From: Moraxella catarrhalis
GTDB lineage: Bacteria; Pseudomonadota; Gammaproteobacteria; Pseudomonadales; Moraxellaceae
NCBI RefSeq assembly: GCF_001632285.1
Contig: NZ_LWAH01000016.1
Span: 310,001 to 374,000 of the forward strand
Reading direction: 5' to 3'
Length of the DNA stretch: 64,000 nt
The first letter of the stretch is position 1. Every line of letters starts with the position of its first letter. A model generated the notes under the pieces. The model had not been told where the DNA came from, made no database searches, and saw nothing but the letters and a program-made list of their open reading frames with translations. A program made the position numbers and the translations under genes. Shown one piece after another: positions 9,276 to 17,545 of this stretch.

Positions 9276-10388
9276 TTATAAAACAGCTTTTGGATAAGAG
9301 CCTAACACTCGCAAATCCTTTACTAGTGGTCTGATATCTTCGATCGCAGCAGCAACATGCTTATCTTCGATATGGCCATTCATATCAATAAAAAATACAT
9401 AAGCCCATTTATTCGGACGCTCAGGGCGTGTCTCAATACTGGTCATCGATACTCCGTGACGGCGTAAAGGTTCCAAAATCTCAATCAACGCTCCCGCTTT
9501 ATCTGGACTTGAGACCATGATTGAGGTTTTGTCTTGACCAGATGGTGCAATGTCTTCTCGCCCAATGATTAAAAATCGTGTGGTATTACCCGGATTATCC
9601 TCGATATTTTCGTATAATTTATGTAAACCATATTCAGCAACAGCCACATCACCTGCAATTGCTGCAGAATGCCATTCATTTTGAAGACGACGAGCCGCTT
9701 CACCATTTGATGAAACTGCCACTCGTTCAACATTTGGGAAATTGACATCCAGCCAGTGGCGACACTGTGCCAATGCTTGCTGATGGCTATAAATACGGCT
9801 CAGGCTCTCAACACGGGTATGCTCTGCCACCAAAAAATTATGATGAATCGGCAGCTCCACCTCGCCAATGATTTTTAAGCTTGAGCTTAAAAATGCATCC
9901 AAAGTATGATTCACCACACCTTCTGATGAGTTTTCAACAGGCACCACGCCGTACATCGCACTGCCTGCTTCAACTTCACGAAATACATCGGTGATGGTTG
10001 TCAAAGATACTGTCGTGGCTGCTTTACCAAAATGCTTTAGTGCTGCTGCATGGGTGAATGTCCCAACTGGTCCCAAAAAAGCCACTTTTTGTGGCTCTTC
10101 AAGCTCAAGGCATACCGACATAATTTCACGAAACAAGCGTGCCATCTTTTCGCCAGATAACGGGCCTTCATTACGCGCCATGACTGATTTTAATACTTGA
10201 GCTTCTCGCTCAGGGCGATAAAAGATGGGGTGATTTTCGTGGTTTTTTTTGGCAACTGCCACTTGCTGAGCAACTTTGGCACGCTCATTGATGAGCGTTT
10301 GAATTTTCTCATCAATGGCATCAATTTGGGTGCGATAGCCTTTGATTTCATCGGTATTAACAGGCAAAGACTGAGTAGTTTGGCTCAT
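9276..10388 (-). CDS. pheA: Bifunctional chorismate mutase / prephenate dehydratase (P-protein)
   Basis: Converts chorismate to prephenate and then to phenylpyruvate for phenylalanine synthesis. The 370-residue protein has an AroQ-type chorismate mutase domain (about residues 12-95, YRTQIDAIDEKIQTLINERAK), a dehydratase domain (about 100-280, FLGPVGTFTHAA, VPVENSSEGVVNHTLD, and NNTTRFLII-like GNTTRFLII) and a C-terminal ACT domain (GALIEILEPLRRHGVSMTSIETRP) whose ESRP-like motif normally binds phenylalanine for feedback inhibition. The ATG at 10388 is chosen over the upstream ATG because AAGGA lies about nine bases before it. The tyrA-aroA fusion follows. Confidence 0.96.
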   Translation of the reverse strand: MSQTTQSLPVNTDEIKGYRTQIDAIDEKIQTLINERAKVAQQVAVAKKNHENHPIFYRPEREAQVLKSVMARNEGPLSGEKMARLFREIMSVCLELEEPQKVAFLGPVGTFTHAAALKHFGKAATTVSLTTITDVFREVEAGSAMYGVVPVENSSEGVVNHTLDAFLSSSLKIIGEVELPIHHNFLVAEHTRVESLSRIYSHQQALAQCRHWLDVNFPNVERVAVSSNGEAARRLQNEWHSAAIAGDVAVAEYGLHKLYENIEDNPGNTTRFLIIGREDIAPSGQDKTSIMVSSPDKAGALIEILEPLRRHGVSMTSIETRPERPNKWAYVFFIDMNGHIEDKHVAAAIEDIRPLVKDLRVLGSYPKAVL

Positions 10389-10715
10389 GACAGCATTCCT
10401 TATACGCATTAAAATATGGTTAATGATACACGATTTTAACGATGAGTTGTAGCGATTTTATCAAACTTTATTTTATCTGTAATATCAAATAATTTTTAGA
10501 TGACATTTAGATAATACACCAAAAATTTCTAGCCAAATACCGTCAATTGTGCTAATTTAATCAACAAAAAACTGGCAATTTGATCAAATGATTTTCATAA
10601 ATCATAAATTTTACTTGCAAAAATTCGATACATCTGTAAACTAATTGGGTATTTTATTTACCCAATAACCAAATCTTTTGGGAATTTGGTGGACTTTTGA
10701 AGGTCAAAGGTGATT
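10389..10715. other. Divergent promoter region between pheA and the rubredoxin gene
   Basis: About 327 AT-rich bases with no gene. The plus strand has a promoter candidate at 10615-10642. Downstream of it are two small hairpins in the presumed rubredoxin leader: TTGGGTA/TACCCAA at 10645-10665, and CCAAAT/ATTTGG a few bases later. No clear pheA leader peptide or attenuator was seen on the minus strand. Confidence 0.5.
10615..10642 (+). promoter_or_regulatory. Candidate promoter of rubA
   Basis: TTGCAA and TAAACT are separated by 16 bases, about 75 bases upstream of the rubredoxin ATG. The match is moderate. Confidence 0.45.
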
Positions 10716-10880
10716 ATGAAAAAATATCAATGTATTGTATGTGGCTGGATTTATGATGAGGCACTAGGTTGCCCCGAAGAAGGGCTTGCACCTGGTACAC
10801 GCTGGGAGGATGTGCCTGATGATTGGCTTTGCCCTGAATGCGGCGTTGGTAAAGAAGATTTTGAAATGGTGGAAATTTAA
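10716..10880 (+). CDS. rubA: Rubredoxin
   Basis: A 54-residue one-iron electron carrier. The protein reads [19 protein letters not shown] and ends with [18 protein letters not shown]. The two CxxC(G) knuckles, CIVCG and CPECG, are the four cysteine ligands of the FeS4 centre, and [18 protein letters not shown] are typical of the alkane-hydroxylase-type AlkG2/RubA group. Rubredoxins pass electrons from a reductase to monooxygenases or oxygen-detoxifying enzymes. No rubredoxin reductase is in the window. The gene ends six bases before an alpha/beta hydrolase gene, so the two are probably cotranscribed. Confidence 0.95.
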   Translation: MKKYQCIVCGWIYDEALGCPEEGLAPGTRWEDVPDDWLCPECGVGKEDFEMVEI

Positions 10881-10886
10881 GCCATC

Positions 10887-11876
10887 ATGAGTATCAATCG
10901 CCCCATCACACCACCTAACAGCTGGCAAAAATTTGGAGATATTCACTGGTATCCTTCTGATCTGTCAGAACATCTATTTCAAGCCATCATTGATATCGGT
11001 GAAGGTATTAAGCTTTGTGTGGAAGCAGGCGGCAACCCCGAGCATCCACCAATGATCTTTATTACAGGCCTTGGCTCACAAATGATGTTTTGGTCAGACC
11101 AGTTTTTAAAGCGATTTATTGATGCTGGATTTTTTGTCATACGCTTTGATAATCGTGATACAGGCCTATCAAGTAAAATCCAAATTGATGGCCTACCAAG
11201 ACTCAATACCTTCAAAATGATGCTAAAAATGCAGGCAGGTCTATCCAATCGCTCAGAGCCAGTTGCCTATACTCTAACAGATATGGCAGAAGATGCAGCA
11301 CGCCTAATCAAAACCATGCAGCTTCATAATGTCAATCTTATTGGGGCTTCGATGGGTGGTATGATCGCACAGATTGTGGCAGCACGCTATCCTAAATATA
11401 TCAAAAATTTAGTACTGCTATTTTCTACATCCAATCGGGCATTTTTAAGGCCGCCAAACCCCAAGCAATTCATGACATTTGTCCGTCGCCCTGAAAGTCA
11501 TTCAGAAAGAGATATGGTTCGCCACAGCGTATGGTTTATGACAGCGGTTGGATCGCCTGGCCATTTGGACATCAAAGGTACGCGCGCCATTGCCGAAAAA
11601 CGCTACCAAAGAAATTTTCATCCATTAGGCGTCTCACAACAGCTGACTGCTATTTTGGCATCAGGTTCGATATTACGCTTTACCAAGCAGATCCGTGCTA
11701 ATACTTTGGTTATTCATGGCAATAAAGATGGTTTAGTTGCACCAAGCCACGGTAAATTTCTTGCCAAAGTCATTCCAAATGCTCGTTTTGTATTGGTTGA
11801 TGGCATGGGGCATGACTTACCAAACTATTACTACCCTTATTTGACGGGGCTAATTAGTGAACACTGTCAAGCTTAA
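10887..11876 (+). CDS. Alpha/beta hydrolase
   Basis: A 329-residue soluble hydrolase. The core shows the oxyanion region FITGLGSQ, then VIRFDNRDTGLSS, the nucleophile elbow GASMGG (Ser about 152), a late acid in VIHGNKDGLVAPSHG, and the catalytic His in VDGMGHDLPNYYYP. The arrangement resembles esterases and the RsbQ/PcaD-type hydrolases, but the substrate cannot be read from the sequence. The gene starts six bases after rubA and is followed 63 bases later by a fumarylacetoacetate-hydrolase-family gene. Confidence 0.9.
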   Translation: MSINRPITPPNSWQKFGDIHWYPSDLSEHLFQAIIDIGEGIKLCVEAGGNPEHPPMIFITGLGSQMMFWSDQFLKRFIDAGFFVIRFDNRDTGLSSKIQIDGLPRLNTFKMMLKMQAGLSNRSEPVAYTLTDMAEDAARLIKTMQLHNVNLIGASMGGMIAQIVAARYPKYIKNLVLLFSTSNRAFLRPPNPKQFMTFVRRPESHSERDMVRHSVWFMTAVGSPGHLDIKGTRAIAEKRYQRNFHPLGVSQQLTAILASGSILRFTKQIRANTLVIHGNKDGLVAPSHGKFLAKVIPNARFVLVDGMGHDLPNYYYPYLTGLISEHCQA

Positions 11877-11939
11877 CGCTTGATGGTGTGATGGCAACAT
11901 CATTTCGTAAAACTGCTGACATACGCTTTGAGGATTTTT

Positions 11940-12572
11940 ATGAAGCACATCACATTTAAAGATGGCAGCACCGCCCCTGTCAATAATATTTATTGCATTG
12001 GTCGTAGCTATGCTGAGCATATCAGCGAGCTTGGCAATACACCAACAGGCGAACCTTTGGTATTTTTAAAGCCAACCACAGCACTGACCACCGATAACAC
12101 CCTAAGATTACCAGGCTATTCAGAAGATATCTATCATGAAGTTGAGCTGGTTGTTTATATCGATCAAGATGTGGCAGATGACCAAATTCCTGATCTAAGC
12201 TGTATTGCAGGATATGGGATTGGGCTTGATTTGACAGCACGAGATATCCAAAATGCCCTAAAAACCAAAGGAATGCCGTGGACAACTGCCAAAGGCTTTC
12301 GCCATGCTGCTTGGCTATCTGTCTTAACCAAAGGCATACCAACAACACATCAATTATCACTGATGGTCAATGGCGATATCCGCCAAGACGATAGCACAGA
12401 TAAGCTTTTATTTGATATAACTTATCAATTGAATTTTTTGCATGAAAAATTCGGCTTGCGTCAAGGTGACATTATTTATACAGGCACGCCCAAAGGTGTT
12501 GGCAGACTTGTCAGTGGCGATACGCTCGTCGCCAAGCTCGATACAGAATCTTACACTATTCATATTGTCTAA
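11940..12572 (+). CDS. Fumarylacetoacetate hydrolase family protein
   Basis: A 210-residue single-domain FAH-fold protein. It has IYCIGRSYAEHISELGN at the start, FLKPTTAL, the metal-binding acidic residues of YHEVELVVYID, GYGIGLDLTARDIQ, and the late TGTPKGVGRL. Members include fumarylpyruvate hydrolases, acylpyruvases such as YcgM/FAHD1, and oxaloacetate decarboxylases, and they need a divalent metal. The motif set fits the YcgM/acylpyruvase type best, though substrate is an inference. The frame opens with TTG at 11928, but GAGG seven bases before ATG at 11940 fixes the start. Confidence 0.9.
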   Translation: MKHITFKDGSTAPVNNIYCIGRSYAEHISELGNTPTGEPLVFLKPTTALTTDNTLRLPGYSEDIYHEVELVVYIDQDVADDQIPDLSCIAGYGIGLDLTARDIQNALKTKGMPWTTAKGFRHAAWLSVLTKGIPTTHQLSLMVNGDIRQDDSTDKLLFDITYQLNFLHEKFGLRQGDIIYTGTPKGVGRLVSGDTLVAKLDTESYTIHIV

Positions 12573-12677
12573 AGATCACACGCCAAAATAACTGACGATT
12601 TTTTTAGAACTTCATTGGCGATCTTCCAAATTTTTGTTACAATAAGCACCAATGTTAAACAAATACTTGGGGGAATG

Positions 12678-13949
12678 ATGAAAATTTTGGTACTCGGCAC
12701 AGGGGGCCGTGAGCATGCATTGGCATGGGCTTGTGCAAAAGATGATGCAGTTAAGATTGTCTATGTTGCGCGTGGTAATGCCGGTACTGCTATTGAGCCA
12801 AAATTACAAAATGTTGATTTGGATATTACCGATCATAACGCACTGATTGCATTTTGCCAAACACATGACATCCAATTTGTCGTTGTTGGACCTGAAGCAC
12901 CGCTGGTTGCTGGTGTGGTAGATGATTTGCGTCAAGCAGGCATTGCTGTTTGGGGCCCAACAAAATACTGTGCTCAGCTTGAAGGCTCAAAAGCATTCGC
13001 CAAAGAATTTATGCAAAAATATGGCATTCCCACAGCGTATTACCAAGTCTTTACAGAAATTGAAGCCGCCAAGCGTTATGTGCGTGAAAAAGGTACACCT
13101 ATCGTCATCAAGGCAGATGGCTTGGCAGCAGGTAAAGGCGTGATCGTCGCCATGGATGAAGCGACAGCTTTTGATGCAATTGATGATATGCTTGATGGCA
13201 ATAAATTTGGTGATGCAGGCAGCCGTGTGGTCATTGAGCAATTTTTATCGGGTGAAGAAGCATCATTTATTTGCATGATTGATGGCGAAAATATCCTACC
13301 GATGGCAACCAGCCAAGACCATAAGCGTATTTTTGAGGGTGATACTGGTGCTAATACAGGTGGTATGGGTGCATACTCACCAGCACCTGTCGTCACGCAG
13401 ATGGTGCATGATAAAGTGATTGAGCGGGTAATTCGCCCTGTTGTTGAGGTGATGAAGGCCAATGGCACGCCTTATACAGGATTTTTGTATGCAGGGCTGA
13501 TGATCGACGAGCATAACGACCCTTATGTGATTGAGTTTAATTGCCGATTTGGTGATCCAGAGACTCAGCCGATTATGATGCGTCTTAAAAGCTCTTTGAC
13601 TCGCCTAATCCAAGCAGGTCTTTTGGGGAATTTACCAAACGAAGCTCAGTGGTTGGATCAAGTGGCTTTGGGTGTGGTTTTGGCAAGTCGTGGCTATCCT
13701 GAATCCAGCATCAAAGGCGATATCATTACAGGACTTGATACCCAAACAGACCGCTTAAAAATCTTCCATGCTGGCACCAAACAATCAGGTGATGCCATCG
13801 TGACTGATGGTGGGCGGGTTTTATGCGTCACAGCACTGGCAGATGATATTCAAACCGCCCAAAAAGATGCCTTGGCTGCCATTGAGCGTATTTATTTTGA
13901 TGGCATGCAATATCGCCGTGATATCGGCTGGCGTGCCATCAAACGCTGA
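12678..13949 (+). CDS. purD: Phosphoribosylamine-glycine ligase (GAR synthetase)
   Basis: Second step of purine synthesis: ATP-dependent joining of glycine to 5-phosphoribosylamine. The 423-residue protein has the usual N-terminus MKILVLGTGGREHALAWA, the VVGPEAPLVAG loop, the ATP-grasp motifs IKADGLAAGKGV and EQFLSGEEAS, TGGMGAYSPAP, and the metal-binding VIEFNCRFGDPETQ. Two ATGs are adjacent; the second is chosen because a GGGGGA ribosome binding site is too close to the first. Its own terminator follows. Confidence 0.97.
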   Translation: MKILVLGTGGREHALAWACAKDDAVKIVYVARGNAGTAIEPKLQNVDLDITDHNALIAFCQTHDIQFVVVGPEAPLVAGVVDDLRQAGIAVWGPTKYCAQLEGSKAFAKEFMQKYGIPTAYYQVFTEIEAAKRYVREKGTPIVIKADGLAAGKGVIVAMDEATAFDAIDDMLDGNKFGDAGSRVVIEQFLSGEEASFICMIDGENILPMATSQDHKRIFEGDTGANTGGMGAYSPAPVVTQMVHDKVIERVIRPVVEVMKANGTPYTGFLYAGLMIDEHNDPYVIEFNCRFGDPETQPIMMRLKSSLTRLIQAGLLGNLPNEAQWLDQVALGVVLASRGYPESSIKGDIITGLDTQTDRLKIFHAGTKQSGDAIVTDGGRVLCVTALADDIQTAQKDALAAIERIYFDGMQYRRDIGWRAIKR

Positions 13950-13957
13950 TTTAATCA

Positions 13958-13993
13958 ACAAAAAAGATGGTTTAACCATCTTTTTTGTTTTTG
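13958..13993 (+). terminator. Rho-independent terminator after purD
   Basis: AAAAAAGATGG and CCATCTTTTTT form a perfect stem around TTTAA, followed by more T. It begins about ten bases after the purD stop codon. Confidence 0.9.
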
Positions 13994-14037
13994 TCAAATA
14001 TCTTTTAGGTTTGACAGATGTTAAATGAATAGAAATT

Positions 14038-14046
14038 TGCTATAAT
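14038..14046 (+). promoter_or_regulatory. Extended -10 promoter element of the ABC1 kinase gene
   Basis: TGCTATAAT is an extended -10 element (TGnTATAAT) about 40 bases upstream of the ATG. A perfect TTGACA lies at 14011-14016, but the 24-base spacing is too long to pair with it. Confidence 0.55.
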
Positions 14047-14085
14047 GCAACCATTGATAACCATATTATTTATTGCATCACAACA

Positions 14086-15453
14086 ATGAGCCAACCACTG
14101 AATAAACTCAAAACTTCGCCTTTTTCACGCCGTCTATCGATTGCAAAAACTTCTTTAAATATCGGTAAAAATTGGGCAAAGTCCAGCATGAACGGTCTTT
14201 TGATGACCAAAGAAGAGCGAGAGATTGCCAAGCATACTTTAATGCAAGAACAAGCGGATTATTTGGTCGGTGAGCTTGGTAAATTAAAGGGTTCGGTCGT
14301 CAAAGTCGGTCAAATGCTTGCACTATATGGCGAGCATTTTCTACCCAAGGCAGTCTTAAATGCCTTGCATACACTGGATGCTCAAACGACGCCGCTGTCT
14401 TGGCATGTCATTTATGCGACACTTAAAGCAGAACTTGGTGAGCAAATCGCTGACTTTGATATCGACCGCACACCCATAGGTACGGCAAGCTTAGCACAGG
14501 TTCATAAAGCTGTACATAAATACAGCGGTCAAGATGTTGTACTTAAAGTACAATATCCAGGGGTTGCCGATTCAATTGATTCTGATTTATCTATCTTTAA
14601 GCATTTATTAAAAATTACCAATGCAGTACCACAGACCAAAGCATTGGATGCTTGGTTTGAGGAGATCGGTGAGCTTTTGCACCGTGAAGTGGATTATCGG
14701 CTTGAGGCAGAAACCACCAAGCGTTTTGCTCATTATTTGGCAGATGATGAGCGTTATGTTGTGCCGACAATTTATGATAATTATAGTACTAACCGATTGA
14801 TTTGCATGAGCTTTGAAGCGGGTATTTCGTTAAATGATCCAATCATCACCACCCTACCCCAAGACCGTAAAAATGCACTTGGACAAGCCGCCATCGAAAT
14901 TTTCATGCGTGAGTTATTTGAATGGGGTGAGATGCAGACCGATCCAAACTTTGGCAATTATTTGGTGCGCTATGAAGATGGCATTGATAAGCTTATCTTA
15001 TTAGATTTTGGGGCAATCAAGCAATTTGACGATCATCTTTTGAGTATCGCGTATGGGCTGATTAGTGCAGGCTATCATCAAGACAAACAACAGATGATGG
15101 CAGCCATGACAGGCTATGCTTTTTTTGATCAGTTAAACGGTAAACCCAAATCTGATATAGCAGAAGTATTTTTGATGGCTTGCGAGCCTTTTGCTCATGC
15201 GCAGGCACTTAAGACACGCCATGGCGGTCATTCTTCACATTTAGATGAGCAAGGCTTATATATTTGGTCAGGTAGCGATTTATATGCCAGAGTAATGAAT
15301 GCCGCCAAAAATGGTATGCAGTCGCGTGAATTTAGCCTACCACCCAAAGAAATGATGTTCATCAGTCGTAAATTTATTGGTGCTTATGCCTTATTGGTGG
15401 CACTGAATGCACGCACCGACAGTGACGCACTGGTTAAAAAATTTATTAATTAA
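14086..15453 (+). CDS. ABC1/ADCK (COQ8-like) family atypical kinase
   Basis: A 455-residue protein of the ABC1/UbiB family. It has the KxGQ motif (GSVVKVGQMLALYGEHFLP), an A-rich loop replaced by GTASLAQVHKA, the nucleotide-binding Lys in VLKVQYPGV, EVDYRLEAE, the catalytic-loop-like QTDPNFGNYLV and the metal-binding LLDFGA. Several blocks (VKVQYPGV, QTDPNFGN, LLDFGA) look closer to the COQ8/ADCK3 branch than to E. coli UbiB. It also lacks the C-terminal membrane segments of UbiB. Family members support ubiquinone synthesis or lipid handling, but the role of this one is unknown. The gene stands alone, with its own promoter, and converges with a flavoprotein gene. Confidence 0.85.
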   Translation: MSQPLNKLKTSPFSRRLSIAKTSLNIGKNWAKSSMNGLLMTKEEREIAKHTLMQEQADYLVGELGKLKGSVVKVGQMLALYGEHFLPKAVLNALHTLDAQTTPLSWHVIYATLKAELGEQIADFDIDRTPIGTASLAQVHKAVHKYSGQDVVLKVQYPGVADSIDSDLSIFKHLLKITNAVPQTKALDAWFEEIGELLHREVDYRLEAETTKRFAHYLADDERYVVPTIYDNYSTNRLICMSFEAGISLNDPIITTLPQDRKNALGQAAIEIFMRELFEWGEMQTDPNFGNYLVRYEDGIDKLILLDFGAIKQFDDHLLSIAYGLISAGYHQDKQQMMAAMTGYAFFDQLNGKPKSDIAEVFLMACEPFAHAQALKTRHGGHSSHLDEQGLYIWSGSDLYARVMNAAKNGMQSREFSLPPKEMMFISRKFIGAYALLVALNARTDSDALVKKFIN

Positions 15454-15529
15454 CTCATTAATCAATATTAAAATAAATGAATAAAATACCAGCACAATTT
15501 GGCTTGATGATTTTGTTTTAATCACTTTT

Positions 15530-16738
15530 TTACTGGTCAATATTTAAAAACTGTAAAGCGCAATAAGCTGCCGCACGCCCTGTTGCCATACAAGCGGTTA
15601 ATAAATAGCCGCCTGTTGGTGCGTCCCAATCAAGCATCTCGCCAGCACAAAATACACCCGACTCTTTGATAAGCTGTAGATCATTGCCTAGAGCAATGCG
15701 TTTGATGCCGCCGCCAGTACTGATCGCTTCATCTATTGGTCGAAAACCTGTCGCTTGAATGGTTAAGTTTTTGATATGCACTGCCATTTTGGCGGTATCC
15801 GACCAATCTGCCTTAGGCGTACACTCCCTTAAGATAGAGATTTTAACAGCATCTAGACCAGCTTTTTTGAGTAAGGTATTCAGCGATTTTCTTTTAGTTT
15901 GGCTTAAAATATGATGAATGGTATCAACAGATTTATCAGGCATCAGATCGACCGATAAATGAAAGCCATTTTCTTTTTGACAGCAACGCATTGCCCGATT
16001 GAGACGATAAATCAGTCCGCTTTCTAGTCCATAATGGCTGATGATGACATCCCCTTGATACGACTTTTTCCCTACACTGATTTGAATACGCTTTAATGGC
16101 TGACCAAATAACGGCACCATAAAAGACGACCAATCAACCAGCACGCCGACATTACTGGCATATAAAGGTGTTAATAAATCTTTATCAAACCACTGCTGCC
16201 AAGCACCATCACTGCCAAGTGCTCGGTATGACCCACCGCCACACGCTAAGATAACCGCATCATAGTTAGCACAAAAAGAGTCAATAAGCTCCGCCTTAGC
16301 ATCAAGTTTATCAAAGCTTAATACCCTGCCTGATATCTGAGTACAGCGATGGCGATAATAAAACCGAACGCCCCGACCATTTAGCCGAGATAGCCAAGCA
16401 CGAACCAGTTTTGAGGCTTTCATTTCTACTGGAAAAATCCTGCCAGATGAACCAATGTAGCTTTCGATACCCAAAGATGCCATCCACGCAACGATATGAT
16501 CGGCATGAAATGACTGTAAATACCCGGTCAGCCAATCATTTGGCGTGTAACGATCCACAAAAGTCTCAAAAGGCTCACTGTGCGAGATATTTAAACCAGT
16601 CTTGCCTGCCATCAGTATTTTGCGTGCGGCAGTTGGTTTGTGTTCATAGACATCTACCGATACAGGGTATAAAGACAACACTTCAGCCGCCATAAGTCCA
16701 GCAGCACCCGCACCAATCACAGCAATTTTTGGTTTCAT
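15530..16738 (-). CDS. BaiN/HI0933-type NAD(P)/FAD-dependent oxidoreductase
   Basis: A 402-residue flavoprotein with the FAD-binding GxGxxG at the N-terminus (VIGAGAAGLMAAEVL), the family block AARKILMAGKTGLNISHSE, VILACGGGSYRALGSDG, TGGGIKRIALG and the C-terminal CAGEMLDWDAPTGGYLL. This is the YhiN/HI0933-like family often annotated as aminoacetone oxidase or BaiN. Its physiological substrate in proteobacteria is not settled. AGG six bases before the ATG supports the start. The TrmB-like gene lies six bases upstream on the same strand, so they are probably cotranscribed. Confidence 0.88.
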   Translation of the reverse strand: MKPKIAVIGAGAAGLMAAEVLSLYPVSVDVYEHKPTAARKILMAGKTGLNISHSEPFETFVDRYTPNDWLTGYLQSFHADHIVAWMASLGIESYIGSSGRIFPVEMKASKLVRAWLSRLNGRGVRFYYRHRCTQISGRVLSFDKLDAKAELIDSFCANYDAVILACGGGSYRALGSDGAWQQWFDKDLLTPLYASNVGVLVDWSSFMVPLFGQPLKRIQISVGKKSYQGDVIISHYGLESGLIYRLNRAMRCCQKENGFHLSVDLMPDKSVDTIHHILSQTKRKSLNTLLKKAGLDAVKISILRECTPKADWSDTAKMAVHIKNLTIQATGFRPIDEAISTGGGIKRIALGNDLQLIKESGVFCAGEMLDWDAPTGGYLLTACMATGRAAAYCALQFLNIDQ

Positions 16739-16743
16739 ACAGC

Positions 16744-17415
16744 CTACTCTTTTACAGGCGTATCATCAAATCTGGTCTGATAGCAGGCAGGTTTGGTGAG
16801 AATAATTTCTTGACAAAGCTCGCCACGAGCCAAATATTTGATCTCAAAGTGCGTGCGTGCTGATGTTGAATCAATGGCATACTTGGTATAAGGCAGTCGC
16901 CAAACTTCGTCCAACAGCTGGCACGCCTCATCAATATAAGACTCAATATTACTGGCAATCCTGACAAATCCCCCAGCTTTTAGACGAGATAATAAAAATT
17001 CAAAAAATGGCATATTAAGCCAGCGCTGATTTTTATTATGCGGTTCAGGATTTGGATACAAAATAAATACGCCGTCAAGCGAATTGGGTGCAATAAAATG
17101 TACACAAAAGGTAATGGCATCAGCATGAACGAAGGTTAAATTATTCAATTCACCAAGAGCGGCTTGTTTTTGAAATGCGTTAAATTTTTCACGAGTTCTT
17201 TCAATGGCGATCAAATACTTGTCTGCATTTAAGCCAGCAAATTGCATGGCATGCTTGCCCTTACCTGCACCAATTTCCAAAAAAAGTGGTGTGTTTGCGG
17301 TCAGTGATTGAAAAATGTTTTGTCTGTCTTGGTCTTGGACAGTTTTTGGTGCATGTAAAAATTTGGCGTCAAATAAACGGTCAAAACGATGGCTTGGTGT
17401 GTCATGATGAATCAT
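16744..17415 (-). CDS. trmB: TrmB-like SAM-dependent methyltransferase
   Basis: A 223-residue class I methyltransferase. FLEIGAGKGKHAMQFA is motif I, IAIERTREKF is the motif II acid, FVHADA is motif III, and LDGVFILYPNPEPHNKNQRWLNMPFFEFLLSRLKAGG corresponds to the TrmB block normally written as FPDPWPKxRHxKRRL. TrmB makes 7-methylguanosine at position 46 of tRNA. Here the usual Asp-Pro-Trp and basic run are replaced by NPEP and HNKNQRW, so target and activity are uncertain. The frame opens upstream at 17490, but a TGATATAAT promoter element at 17444-17452 places the transcript start below that, leaving the ATG at 17415. Confidence 0.65.
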   Translation of the reverse strand: MIHHDTPSHRFDRLFDAKFLHAPKTVQDQDRQNIFQSLTANTPLFLEIGAGKGKHAMQFAGLNADKYLIAIERTREKFNAFQKQAALGELNNLTFVHADAITFCVHFIAPNSLDGVFILYPNPEPHNKNQRWLNMPFFEFLLSRLKAGGFVRIASNIESYIDEACQLLDEVWRLPYTKYAIDSTSARTHFEIKYLARGELCQEIILTKPACYQTRFDDTPVKE

Positions 17416-17443
17416 AAACAATCTAATTTTCGGCAAATAAAGC

Positions 17444-17452
17444 ATTATATCA
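17444..17452 (-). promoter_or_regulatory. Extended -10 element of the trmB-like gene
   Basis: TGATATAAT on the minus strand (TGnTATAAT type). Transcription from here would start near 17437 and give a leader of about 20 bases before the ATG at 17415. There is no convincing -35, as expected for an extended -10 promoter. Confidence 0.55.
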
Positions 17453-17505
17453 CACTCAAAGTCTCTGCATAGACCAAAAAATTCGCACAAAATCCTTCAA
17501 TGATT

Positions 17506-17511
17506 TATAAT
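17506..17511 (+). promoter_or_regulatory. Candidate -10 element of rnhA-dnaQ
   Basis: A perfect TATAAT lies 34 bases before the ATG, with a partial -35 (TTCGCA, spacing 18). It is divergent from the trmB-like promoter. Confidence 0.5.
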
Positions 17512-17545
17512 AGTCTAATTACTATCAATCATACGAGCAAACACC

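Noticed and set aside
13076-13468. Minus-strand open frame of 130 codons
   Set aside because: It is antisense to purD with no ribosome binding site and no recognisable domain.
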